16,473 nucleotides of DNA from assembly GCA_900547025.1 (NCBI GenBank), contig UREZ01000040.1, positions 1 to 16,473 on the forward strand, in the 5' to 3' direction. This document shows positions 1 through 6,885 of this stretch, piece after piece; within the stretch, counting starts at the first letter, position 1, and the number at the start of each line of letters is the position of its first letter. A model generated the notes under the pieces. That model was not told the origin of the DNA. It did not search any database and worked only from the letters and a program-made list of their open reading frames with translations. A program made the position numbers and the translations under genes. This stretch comes from an uncultured Collinsella sp. (GTDB lineage: Bacteria > Actinomycetota > Coriobacteriia > Coriobacteriales > Coriobacteriaceae).

Positions 1-46
1 CCCCGCCGCCGATTACCAGGACGTCATAGAAGGCGCTCGTGTTCAC
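1..46 (-). CDS. N-terminus of a Rossmann-fold FAD/NAD(P)-dependent oxidoreductase (partial)
   Basis: Reading leftward, a GTG at 46-44 directly follows the TAA of the Mrp gene and opens MNTSAFYDVLVIGGG before the window edge. A short hydrophobic beta strand running into GGG is the start of the GxGxxG dinucleotide-binding motif found at the N-terminus of flavoprotein and NAD(P)-linked oxidoreductases. The only nearby ATG (31-29) is in another frame and hits a stop after four codons, so GTG is preferred. Zero spacing to Mrp suggests translational coupling in one operon. With 15 codons visible, the subfamily (thioredoxin-reductase-like, BaiN/HI0933-like or other) cannot be told. Confidence 0.6.
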   Translation of the reverse strand, partial: MNTSAFYDVLVIGGG

Positions 47-877
47 TTAGGCCTCGTCGGTCTCGTGCGGGGTAATAGCCTCGACGGCAGAGACTACCTT
101 GGGCAACATGCCATCGGGCAGCGCGGTCTCAACCTCGCCCTTATCGCAGGCCTCGGCGAGTGCCGGATTAATGGGAAGCGTGCCCAAGATGTCGAGGTTA
201 TAGCGCTCTGCGACCTCGGGGAGCTTGCTTTTGCCAAAGACCTCGATCTTCTTGCCGCAGTCGGGGCACTCGATATAGCTCATGTTCTCGACGATGCCCA
301 GAATGGGGACGTTCATCTTCTCGGCCATGTTGACCGCCTTGGCGACGATCATCGAGACCAGGTCCTGCGGGCTCGTGACGATGACGATGCCGTCGACGGG
401 CAGCGACTGGAAGACGGTGAGCGCGACGTCGCCTGTTCCCGGAGGCATGTCGACCAGCAGGTAGTCGATGGGGCCCCACGAGGTCTCGCTCCAGAACTGC
501 CTAATGGCGCCTGCGATGACCGGACCGCGCCAAAGGACGGGGTCGGTCTCGTTTTGGAGCAGAAGGTTGGAGCTCATGACCTTGACGCCGTGCTCGGAGA
601 TTTCGGGCAGCATGAGGTTGCCAAGGGCATGGACGTGGCGTCCGCTCATGCCGAACATCTTGGGGATAGAGGGACCGGTGATGTCGGCATCGAGGACGCC
701 GACCTTGTGGCCGTGACGGGCAAGCTCGGTGGCGATGGCACCGGTGACAAACGACTTGCCGACACCGCCCTTGCCGGAAAGCACGGCGATGACGCGTTTG
801 ACCTCGGACAGCGTGTTCTCCTCAAATTGCGACGGCGACGTTTGTCCGCCGGCGGCCTGTGCGTGCTCGCAACCCAT
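47..877 (-). CDS. mrp: Mrp/NBP35 (ApbC) family iron-sulfur cluster carrier P-loop ATPase
   Basis: This is a soluble P-loop NTPase of the MinD/Mrp class. By family knowledge it binds a labile Fe-S cluster at a dimer interface and passes it to apo-proteins, driven by ATP. The 276-residue product shows the deviant Walker A GKGGVGKS (35-42), DADITGPS (63-70), DMPPGTGD (143-150) and the cluster-binding CPDC (204-207), plus an extra Cys at residue 3. The start at 877 is chosen because AAAGGAG lies 7-13 bases upstream. A longer reading from 934 would put its ATG on top of a candidate -10 box and lacks a ribosome site. The stop abuts the GTG of the next gene, a likely oxidoreductase, so the two are probably co-translated. 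Identity is firm; the client proteins are unknown. Confidence 0.95.
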   Translation of the reverse strand: MGCEHAQAAGGQTSPSQFEENTLSEVKRVIAVLSGKGGVGKSFVTGAIATELARHGHKVGVLDADITGPSIPKMFGMSGRHVHALGNLMLPEISEHGVKVMSSNLLLQNETDPVLWRGPVIAGAIRQFWSETSWGPIDYLLVDMPPGTGDVALTVFQSLPVDGIVIVTSPQDLVSMIVAKAVNMAEKMNVPILGIVENMSYIECPDCGKKIEVFGKSKLPEVAERYNLDILGTLPINPALAEACDKGEVETALPDGMLPKVVSAVEAITPHETDEA

Positions 878-899
878 GTATGACTCCTTTGTATATGTT

Positions 900-913
900 G
901 GGGCCGGAGCCCC
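900..913 (-). other. 5-bp GC hairpin with UNCG-type loop in the mrp 5' leader
   Basis: On the minus strand the leader contains GGGGCTCCGGCCCC, a perfect 5-bp G+C stem closed by a C(UCCG)G loop, a UNCG-class tetraloop known to be unusually stable in RNA. It sits between the candidate -10 box and the AAAGGAG ribosome site of mrp. There is no U-run, so it is not a terminator. It may stabilise the 5' end or tune ribosome access; the function is inference. Confidence 0.4.
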
Positions 914-932
914 GTGATGTGACACGAGCGTC

Positions 933-962
933 ATTGTACCCTCGTTTGCGAGCGGGAGTCAT
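933..962 (-). promoter_or_regulatory. Candidate sigma70-type promoter of mrp
   Basis: On the minus strand ATGACT (962-957, 4/6 to TTGACA) and TACAAT (938-933, 5/6 to TATAAT) are separated by 18 bases. The start of transcription would fall near 926, giving a leader of about 50 bases before the ATG at 877. The spacer contains a small dyad, CTCG-CAAA-CGAG (941-952), which could be an operator or chance. Confidence 0.45.
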
Positions 963-973
963 TTGCGATGCAT

Positions 974-1008
974 TTGGGCCGAGCGTGCTTGCAATACGAT
1001 GGGCCCAA
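974..1008 (-). other. Inverted repeat after the LTA-synthase-like gene (weak terminator candidate)
   Basis: TTGGGCC (974-980) and GGCCCAA (1002-1008) can pair over 7 bp with a 21-base loop, starting 15 bases beyond the stop of the LTA-synthase-like gene. No T-run follows on the minus strand, so termination would be inefficient or Rho-dependent. It could equally be fortuitous in GC-rich DNA. Confidence 0.25.
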
Positions 1009-1022
1009 GCGAATGGGCGGGC

Positions 1023-3176
1023 TTACTGAACTTTGCTGGCGAACTCGAGGTATTGCATGCGCTGCAGCTTGTCGATCGTCGAGGTGTATGGGCTGTCTTC
1101 AGATTCCAAGTTGTAGCGCAGCCCGTCGGCACCGAGATAGCCGGCGACATTGATGGTGGGCACATCTGACCTTGTTGCAAGCAGGGCCTTTTGATAGTCG
1201 GTGAGCGGGGCGCCGATCTTATTAAGGGTAATGGCTGCAATCTCGTTTGCCCCGACGGTGTCGTAGACGTTGAGCTCGGTATTGCCGGCGATTTCATAGT
1301 TAGCCCAGACGAAATAGGTTGACTGATAGACACGGAAAGCGTGGCTTGCCGTATCTTCCTGAGGGTACAGCTCGTCGTTGAGAGTCGTTGCGGCGCTCGG
1401 CTGATGGTCGCCAAAAAAGACAAGAACAACCGGTCTGCCGATATTGCGGAGCTCGTTGATAAAGTACTCGAGGTCCCGGTCGGATGCGTTGATGCAGGTG
1501 AGATAGGTGTTGAGCGCGCTATTGGCGCCCTCGCTGGCTCCTTCGACCCAATAGTTTGTCAGCTCTTCGGCGGGAACGGTGCCATAGTCGTAGCCGCCGT
1601 GATTTTGCATCGTGACGTCAAAGATGAACTGCGGCGCTTCGTCGGTTCTAAGCAGGTCGAGTATCTTGTCGTAGGTGGCGTAGTCGCATACGCCGGCATG
1701 GTAACAGGGCGCACCTTCGAAATCGCCGATTGAAAGAAAGTCTCCAAAGCCCAGCTGCTGATAGATTTTATCTCGATGGTAGTTGACGGGGTTTTGCGGG
1801 TGCATAGCGGTGGCGGTATACCCAAGCTCTTTAAGGTCCTTTGCCAGGCTGTTGACGCCATTCATCTGATACAGCTGATAGGGGATCTTGCCTAATCCGA
1901 CAAAGGCCGTTGTCGCTCCGGTCAAAAATTCGAATTCGGAGTTTGCCGTTCCGCCACCGGTGACCGAAGCGAGCATGGTGCCGCGAACAAGTGTGTCGGG
2001 AAGCGAGTTGTAGAATGCGGGGCCGGTGTACCCGGCCGCCTGGAGCTGCTCAAAGCACGAAAGGTCGCTAAAACTCTCATTCATGACGGCAACAATCGTC
2101 GGCTTGATTTCATTGAACTGGGCAACGGCCGCCGCGCGCTGCTCGCTCGAGCCATACGTGCTGTCGTAGGTGGCGGCGAGCTCCTGCTCGATGCTCTGCG
2201 CCTCATCGGGCGTATAGTCTTCGGGCTTCTCAATGGGCAACTCGTTGACCATTTCGGTGAACGAAGTGATAAAACCCTGAGACGCATACGTGGTGATGGG
2301 CTGCCAACGGTCAAATCCAAAATTCAGCGCCTGCTCCAAGTCGATGCTGGAAAAGCCCGAGAGCCCCACAACGGTCACTAGCAGAAAAGCGCAGAGGTTA
2401 GCGGCGATTGCGGGGAAGACATGGGTGGGCGTACGGAGCTTTCTCGGTCGGATAAGCGAAAGAAGCCCTAGGGAAATCTCCAGCAGGGCTAGAGAGGTTA
2501 CGATTCCGGCGGTAAAGGTAAACTCGTATCCCTCGCTCACTTCCATTGCGGTGCCAAGGGCCAAGATATCGCTTGGCAGGATGGCCTCGTCTTTAAACGT
2601 TATGACGAAGTGCTCGGCAATGCCAAGGATGCAACAGGCGACGGGCACGAGGGCCATGACGCCTCCATGACGCTGTCCCAGCAAATAAAGGGAGAGCAGA
2701 ACCGTCGCGAGCAGCCCGACGGAAAACCCGAATGAGTTGGCGGGAATGCGATAGAACGTTTCGTTACAGGCAATTTCGAGTGAAACGAACGAGAGCGCTG
2801 AAACAGCGGCGATGACAAGGATGTCACGGCAAATACAGGCAACCGTTCCCGTCGCAAGATCGGTTTGGTCGATAAGTCCCGAAACCAAGGGCTCGACAAG
2901 AAGTATGACGGCGGTAGCACCGAGCGCCGAATAAGAAAGGACCCATAGGGAATTGTCCTCATTTACGAGCAATTGATTCGTAATCCATGCAGCTACCATG
3001 CCGAGCGGGATGAGGAGCGTCGCGCACCAAAAGACGCGGGCAATGGGCGGCTTTTCATTGTGTTTGATTGAAAAATATACGCGCACCACGACGATGGCCA
3101 CGATAAGGACGGCGATGAATATGGGCAGATTGGCCATGTCGCTCGAAGTGATTTCAAGGGGGATATCTTCGGTCAT
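1023..3176 (-). CDS. LTA synthase (LtaS)-like membrane sulfatase-fold phosphotransferase
   Basis: This is a 717-residue polytopic membrane enzyme of the LtaS/alkaline-phosphatase superfamily, which transfers glycerol-phosphate or similar groups onto cell-envelope polymers outside the membrane. About eight hydrophobic segments occupy residues 15-275, against five in classic LtaS. An extracellular sulfatase domain follows (about 355-650). Expected active-site residues are visible: MNESF (Glu367), GGGTANSEFEF (Thr410, candidate nucleophile), QNHGG (His526) and FGDHQPS (Asp590-His591). The start at 3176 is preferred to an upstream reading from 3251 because AGAGGA lies about 8 bases before it and the extra 25 residues are polar and unlike the family. 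It is divergent from uvrA. Family is clear; the exact polymer (LTA, lipoglycan or other glycerol-phosphate polymer) is unknown. Confidence 0.9.
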   Translation of the reverse strand: MTEDIPLEITSSDMANLPIFIAVLIVAIVVVRVYFSIKHNEKPPIARVFWCATLLIPLGMVAAWITNQLLVNEDNSLWVLSYSALGATAVILLVEPLVSGLIDQTDLATGTVACICRDILVIAAVSALSFVSLEIACNETFYRIPANSFGFSVGLLATVLLSLYLLGQRHGGVMALVPVACCILGIAEHFVITFKDEAILPSDILALGTAMEVSEGYEFTFTAGIVTSLALLEISLGLLSLIRPRKLRTPTHVFPAIAANLCAFLLVTVVGLSGFSSIDLEQALNFGFDRWQPITTYASQGFITSFTEMVNELPIEKPEDYTPDEAQSIEQELAATYDSTYGSSEQRAAAVAQFNEIKPTIVAVMNESFSDLSCFEQLQAAGYTGPAFYNSLPDTLVRGTMLASVTGGGTANSEFEFLTGATTAFVGLGKIPYQLYQMNGVNSLAKDLKELGYTATAMHPQNPVNYHRDKIYQQLGFGDFLSIGDFEGAPCYHAGVCDYATYDKILDLLRTDEAPQFIFDVTMQNHGGYDYGTVPAEELTNYWVEGASEGANSALNTYLTCINASDRDLEYFINELRNIGRPVVLVFFGDHQPSAATTLNDELYPQEDTASHAFRVYQSTYFVWANYEIAGNTELNVYDTVGANEIAAITLNKIGAPLTDYQKALLATRSDVPTINVAGYLGADGLRYNLESEDSPYTSTIDKLQRMQYLEFASKVQ

Positions 3177-3294
3177 GGACGTTCCTCTGTTACGGCAAAT
3201 TAAGTTCAGTATTAGATTACTGTAACCTTTCCACGGCATTTCGAGAAACAAAGTGCCCGATACGCAAAGCTAAAGGTCTGCGAATCTTGTATTA

Positions 3295-3308
3295 CGAACA
3301 TCTGTGCG
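3295..3308. promoter_or_regulatory. Candidate LexA (SOS) operator upstream of uvrA
   Basis: CGAACATCTGTGCG matches the Gram-positive/actinobacterial LexA box CGAACRNRYGTTCG at 12 of 14 positions. The left half-site is perfect and the right half has one change (GTGCG for GTTCG). It lies 62 bases before the uvrA start, in the region shared with the divergent LTA-synthase-like gene. uvrA is a classic SOS gene, which supports the call; no expression data are available. Confidence 0.4.
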
Positions 3309-3335
3309 CGTCGAGTGCGCTAAACTCATCGACAG

Positions 3336-3341
3336 TATGAT
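3336..3341 (+). promoter_or_regulatory. Possible -10 element of uvrA
   Basis: TATGAT matches TATAAT at 5 of 6 positions and lies 28 bases before the uvrA ATG, which would give a leader of roughly 20 bases carrying the AGGAGG and AAGGAG ribosome sites. No good -35 box is seen at 16-18 bases. An alternative -10, TAAACT at 3321-3326, is weaker. For the remaining 193-bp divergent region, no convincing promoter for the minus-strand gene was identified. Confidence 0.25.
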
Positions 3342-3369
3342 TCGATGCAATAGGAGGCAAGGAGCTTCC

Positions 3370-6249
3370 ATGTCTGATTCTTCTATCGTTATTCGCGGCG
3401 CTCGTGAGCACAACCTCCGTGATATCGATGTTTCCATTCCGCGTGACCAACTCGTGGTCATTACCGGTCTTTCTGGCTCGGGCAAGAGTTCGCTGGCATT
3501 TGACACTATCTATGCCGAGGGCCAGCGTCGATACGTCGAGAGTCTTTCGAGCTATGCGCGCCAGTTCTTGGGCCAGATGGACAAACCCGACTTGGATTCA
3601 ATCGACGGCCTTTCGCCGGCAGTGTCGATCGACCAAAAGACGACGTCTAAAAACCCTCGCTCGACGGTTGGCACCGTAACCGAGATTTATGACTATCTGC
3701 GCCTGCTGTTCGCCCGTGTGGGCACCCCGCACTGTCCCGAATGCGGCCGCGTCATTGAGTGCCAGACGACCGACCAGGTTGCCGACAAGGTCTTGGCGGC
3801 GGGGGAGGGCCGCCGCGCGTTTGTGCTGGCACCGGTGGTGCGCGGGCGAAAAGGCGAGTACACCAAACTGTTTGAGGACCTTCGCGCCGAGGGCTTTAGC
3901 CGCGTGCGTGTCGACGGTGAAGTGCGCTCGCTCGACGATCCGATCGATCTGGATAAAAAATTCAAGCACGATATCGAGGTCGTGGTCGATCGCATCGTGA
4001 TCCGTGAGAATTCTCTGGGCCGTATCGCCGAGTCTGTTGAGCAGGCGACCGCGCTGGCTCACGGCAATGTAAACGTGTACATGCTGCCCGATCGTGATGC
4101 TCCCGAGGGGACCGAGGGCGAGCTTCTGGAGTATTCGTTGGCCTTGGCGTGCCCGGAGCATGGACACTCCATTGACGATCTTCAGCCGCGTGATTTTTCG
4201 TTTAACGCTCCCTATGGCGCATGTCCTGAGTGCGACGGCCTGGGCTTTAAGAAAACCGTTGATGCCGAGGCGCTGATTGAGGATCCCTCGAAGTCCATTG
4301 CCGACGGAGTCTTTGGTAGCCTGTTTGGCAACTCGAACTACTATCCGCAGATTTTTGCTGCGGTCTGCAAACACTTTAAGGTGAGCACCGATACGCCGTG
4401 GGAGGACTTGCCCCCTCGCGTGCGTCGTGCATTCTTGGATGGCCTGGGCGATACGAAGATCTCGGTCGACTACCAAAAGCTCGACGGACGTCGCAGCCAG
4501 TGGGATACCAAGTTTTCGGGCGTTCGCAACATCCTGTACGAACGCTATACCGAGACGACGAACGAGAACACCAAGGCGCGCTTGGAGAAGTACATTCGCG
4601 AGGAACCGTGCTCGAGCTGCCACGGCGCTCGTTTACGCCCTGAGATGCTCGCCGTCACCGTGGGCGGCAAGTCCATTTACGAGGTTTGTTGCCTGTCGTG
4701 CCGTGAGTCGCTCGAGTTTTTTGAGGGCCTGGAGCTCACCGAGCGCCAACAGTTTATCGGCGGGCGCATCGTCAAGGAAATCCTGGAGCGCTTGCGTTTT
4801 CTGGTCGATGTTGGACTCGACTATCTGACGCTCGATCGTGCCTCGGCGACGCTTTCCGGTGGCGAGGCGCAGCGTATTCGCCTGGCAACGCAGATCGGCG
4901 CGGGTCTCATGGGCGTGCTCTATATTCTGGATGAGCCCTCGATCGGTCTTCATCAGCGTGACAACGAGCGCCTGATCAAGACGCTCGAGCGCCTGCGCGA
5001 TATCGGCAATACCGTTATCGTCGTCGAACACGACGAGGATACAATCCGTGCCGCCGACTACGTGATCGACATGGGGCCCGGCGCCGGCGTCAACGGCGGA
5101 CACGTAGTCGCGGCGGGAACGCCTGCCGATATCATGGCTTGTCCTGAGTCGATGACGGGCGCTTATCTGACCGGCAAACGAATGATCCGGGTGCCTGATG
5201 AACGGCGCAAGCCCGGTCGTGGCTGCCTTAAAATTACGGGCGCTCGAGCCAACAACCTCAAAAACGTTACCGCCAAAATCGAGTTTGGTACGCTTACGGT
5301 TGTTACCGGCGTGTCGGGATCGGGCAAGAGCTCCCTGGTTACCGATACCATTGCGCCTGCCCTTACGAATGCCATTCACCGTTCGACGCGCCCTGTGGGT
5401 CCGTATAAGAAAATCGAGGGCATCGAGCGTATCGATAAGGTTATCGATATCGACCAGTCGCCGATTGGCCGCACGCCGCGCTCCAACCCTGCTACCTATA
5501 TCGGCCTGTGGGATGATCTTCGCGCGCTGTTTGCGAGTACGCCGGAGTCGAAGGCGCGCGGCTACTCGCCGGGTCGTTTCTCCTTTAATGTGAGTGGCGG
5601 GCGCTGTGAGGCGTGCAAGGGCGACGGACAGATCAAGATCGAGATGCACTTCCTTCCCGATATCTACGTTCCCTGCGAAGTTTGCGGCGGTAAACGCTAC
5701 AACCGTGAGACACTCGAGGTCACCTACCGTGGCAAGACCATCTCGGACGTACTTGACATGAGCGTGGCCGAGGCACTGGCTTTCTTTGGGAATATCCCGC
5801 AGATTAAGCGCAAGCTTCAGACGCTGTACGATGTAGGCTTGGGCTACGTGAGCCTGGGCCAGCCCGCCACGACGCTTTCGGGCGGCGAGGCGCAGCGTGT
5901 GAAACTCGCCAAGGAGCTTCATCGACGCCAGACGGGCAAGACGTTCTATATTTTGGACGAGCCGACGACCGGCCTTCATTTTGAGGACGTCCGCCAGCTG
6001 CTCGATGTGCTGCAGCGCTTGGTCGATGCGGGCAACACGGTGCTGGTGATTGAACACAACCTTGATGTCATCAAGGTTGCCGACCGCCTGATCGATATGG
6101 GTCCCGAGGGCGGTAACGGCGGCGGAACCGTCGTGGTTTCGGGCACACCGGAGCAGGTTGCGGACTGTCCGCAGAGTTATACGGGCAAGTTTTTGGCGCC
6201 GTTGCTCAGGCGTGACCGGGAGCGTCAGGCTCAACTTGATGCTCAATAA
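3370..6249 (+). CDS. uvrA: Excinuclease ABC subunit A (UvrA)
   Basis: This is the damage-sensing ATPase of nucleotide excision repair; a UvrA dimer loads UvrB onto lesions. The 959-residue length is normal. The first ATPase shows Walker A GLSGSGKS (33-40), signature LSGGEAQ (495-501) and ILDEPSIGLH (519-528). The second shows GVSGSGKS (647-654), LSGGEAQ (836-842) and ILDEPTTGLH (861-870). The C-terminal zinc module is canonical (Cys746, 749, 769, 772). The first zinc module reads CPEH...CPEC (Cys261, His264, Cys285, Cys288), with His in place of the usual second Cys. The start at 3370 is chosen for AGGAGG (3352-3357) and AAGGAG (3359-3364); the upstream ATG region has no family similarity. 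A LexA-like box precedes it and a hairpin terminator follows. Confidence 0.99.
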   Translation: MSDSSIVIRGAREHNLRDIDVSIPRDQLVVITGLSGSGKSSLAFDTIYAEGQRRYVESLSSYARQFLGQMDKPDLDSIDGLSPAVSIDQKTTSKNPRSTVGTVTEIYDYLRLLFARVGTPHCPECGRVIECQTTDQVADKVLAAGEGRRAFVLAPVVRGRKGEYTKLFEDLRAEGFSRVRVDGEVRSLDDPIDLDKKFKHDIEVVVDRIVIRENSLGRIAESVEQATALAHGNVNVYMLPDRDAPEGTEGELLEYSLALACPEHGHSIDDLQPRDFSFNAPYGACPECDGLGFKKTVDAEALIEDPSKSIADGVFGSLFGNSNYYPQIFAAVCKHFKVSTDTPWEDLPPRVRRAFLDGLGDTKISVDYQKLDGRRSQWDTKFSGVRNILYERYTETTNENTKARLEKYIREEPCSSCHGARLRPEMLAVTVGGKSIYEVCCLSCRESLEFFEGLELTERQQFIGGRIVKEILERLRFLVDVGLDYLTLDRASATLSGGEAQRIRLATQIGAGLMGVLYILDEPSIGLHQRDNERLIKTLERLRDIGNTVIVVEHDEDTIRAADYVIDMGPGAGVNGGHVVAAGTPADIMACPESMTGAYLTGKRMIRVPDERRKPGRGCLKITGARANNLKNVTAKIEFGTLTVVTGVSGSGKSSLVTDTIAPALTNAIHRSTRPVGPYKKIEGIERIDKVIDIDQSPIGRTPRSNPATYIGLWDDLRALFASTPESKARGYSPGRFSFNVSGGRCEACKGDGQIKIEMHFLPDIYVPCEVCGGKRYNRETLEVTYRGKTISDVLDMSVAEALAFFGNIPQIKRKLQTLYDVGLGYVSLGQPATTLSGGEAQRVKLAKELHRRQTGKTFYILDEPTTGLHFEDVRQLLDVLQRLVDAGNTVLVIEHNLDVIKVADRLIDMGPEGGNGGGTVVVSGTPEQVADCPQSYTGKFLAPLLRRDRERQAQLDAQ

Positions 6250-6269
6250 ATAGGCGATTCAGTTTATGG

Positions 6270-6306
6270 GCGCCATCGACTCCTTGTGATTCGATGGCGC
6301 TTGCTG
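6270..6306 (+). terminator. Hairpin terminator after uvrA
   Basis: GCGCCATCGA (6270-6279) and TCGATGGCGC (6291-6300) form a perfect 10-bp stem with an 11-base loop, 20 bases after the uvrA stop. The following bases, TTGCTGT, are only modestly T-rich, so termination may be partial. Position and stem strength support a terminator separating uvrA from ybaK. Confidence 0.65.
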
Positions 6307-6313
6307 TGCCGAT

Positions 6314-6344
6314 GTGACGTATGCAGCCGAATTGGACATATACT
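6314..6344 (+). promoter_or_regulatory. Candidate promoter of the ybaK-murJ-uvrC operon
   Basis: TATACT (6339-6344, 5/6 to TATAAT) is preceded by GTGACG (6314-6319, 4/6 to TTGACA) at a slightly long 19-base spacing. It sits just after the uvrA terminator and 37 bases before the ybaK start, as expected for a new transcription unit. Confidence 0.35.
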
Positions 6345-6381
6345 TAATCCTTGCGTCCGAATGCGAGGGAAAGGATATGTC

Positions 6382-6882
6382 ATGGCAAAGGCTGTAAAGA
6401 CGCCAAAAACCAATGCGATGCGCGAGCTGGAAAGCGCCGGCATTTCCTATGTTCTACATACGTACGAAGACGATGGTGATGAGTCGGTGGGCCTGGGGGT
6501 CGCGATTTCGGAGCAGCTTGGCGAGGAGCCCGGTCAAGGATTTAAGACTTTGGTCTGTGTGACACCGTCCAACGACTATGTCGTGTGCTGCATCCCTGTT
6601 GCCGACGAGCTCGATTTAAAGTCCGCCGCGCGTGCCGCGGGGGAGAAGTCCTTGGCCATGATGCATGTGAAGGATTTGCTTGCGGCGACTGGCTACGTTC
6701 GCGGCGGCTGCAGCCCGGTCGGTATGAAAAAACGCTACCGGACGCTCATTGATGAGACGTGTGTCCTTTGGGATACCATTTTTATTTCGGGAGGCAAGCG
6801 TGGTTATCAGCTCGAGCTTGCACCCGATGATTTAATTGCATTTTGCGGGGCGACGGTTGCCGCGATTACGAGAGAGGACTGA
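6382..6882 (+). CDS. ybaK: YbaK/EbsC family Cys-tRNA(Pro)/Cys-tRNA(Cys) deacylase
   Basis: This is a small cytoplasmic trans-editing enzyme. The YbaK group hydrolyses Cys mischarged on tRNA(Pro) by prolyl-tRNA synthetase. The 166-residue product spans the whole single-domain family. GFKTLV (53-58) carries the invariant Lys55 used in YbaK catalysis. YVRGGCSPVGMKKRYRT (105-121) and the ISGGKRGYQLEL segment (135-146) are family hallmarks. The start at 6382 has AAAGGA six bases upstream; a longer frame from 6286 would begin inside the uvrA terminator hairpin. It is the first gene of a run with murJ (3-bp gap) and uvrC. The YbaK subgroup is preferred over ProX or bacterial Ala-editing relatives because of the N-terminal KTPKTNAMRELE sequence. 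Confidence 0.93.
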   Translation: MAKAVKTPKTNAMRELESAGISYVLHTYEDDGDESVGLGVAISEQLGEEPGQGFKTLVCVTPSNDYVVCCIPVADELDLKSAARAAGEKSLAMMHVKDLLAATGYVRGGCSPVGMKKRYRTLIDETCVLWDTIFISGGKRGYQLELAPDDLIAFCGATVAAITRED

Positions 6883-6885
6883 GCG

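Noticed and set aside
65..883. Plus-strand frame of 272 residues opposite mrp
   Set aside because: Shadow of mrp, Asp/Gly/Leu-rich, no ribosome site at its start.
878..934. Upstream ATG extension of mrp (start at 934)
   Set aside because: Its ATG overlaps a candidate -10 box and has no ribosome site, whereas 877 has AAAGGAG at good distance.
3598..6246. Two long minus-strand frames opposite uvrA
   Set aside because: They lie entirely under UvrA, which has complete motifs on the plus strand; no ribosome site or family resemblance.
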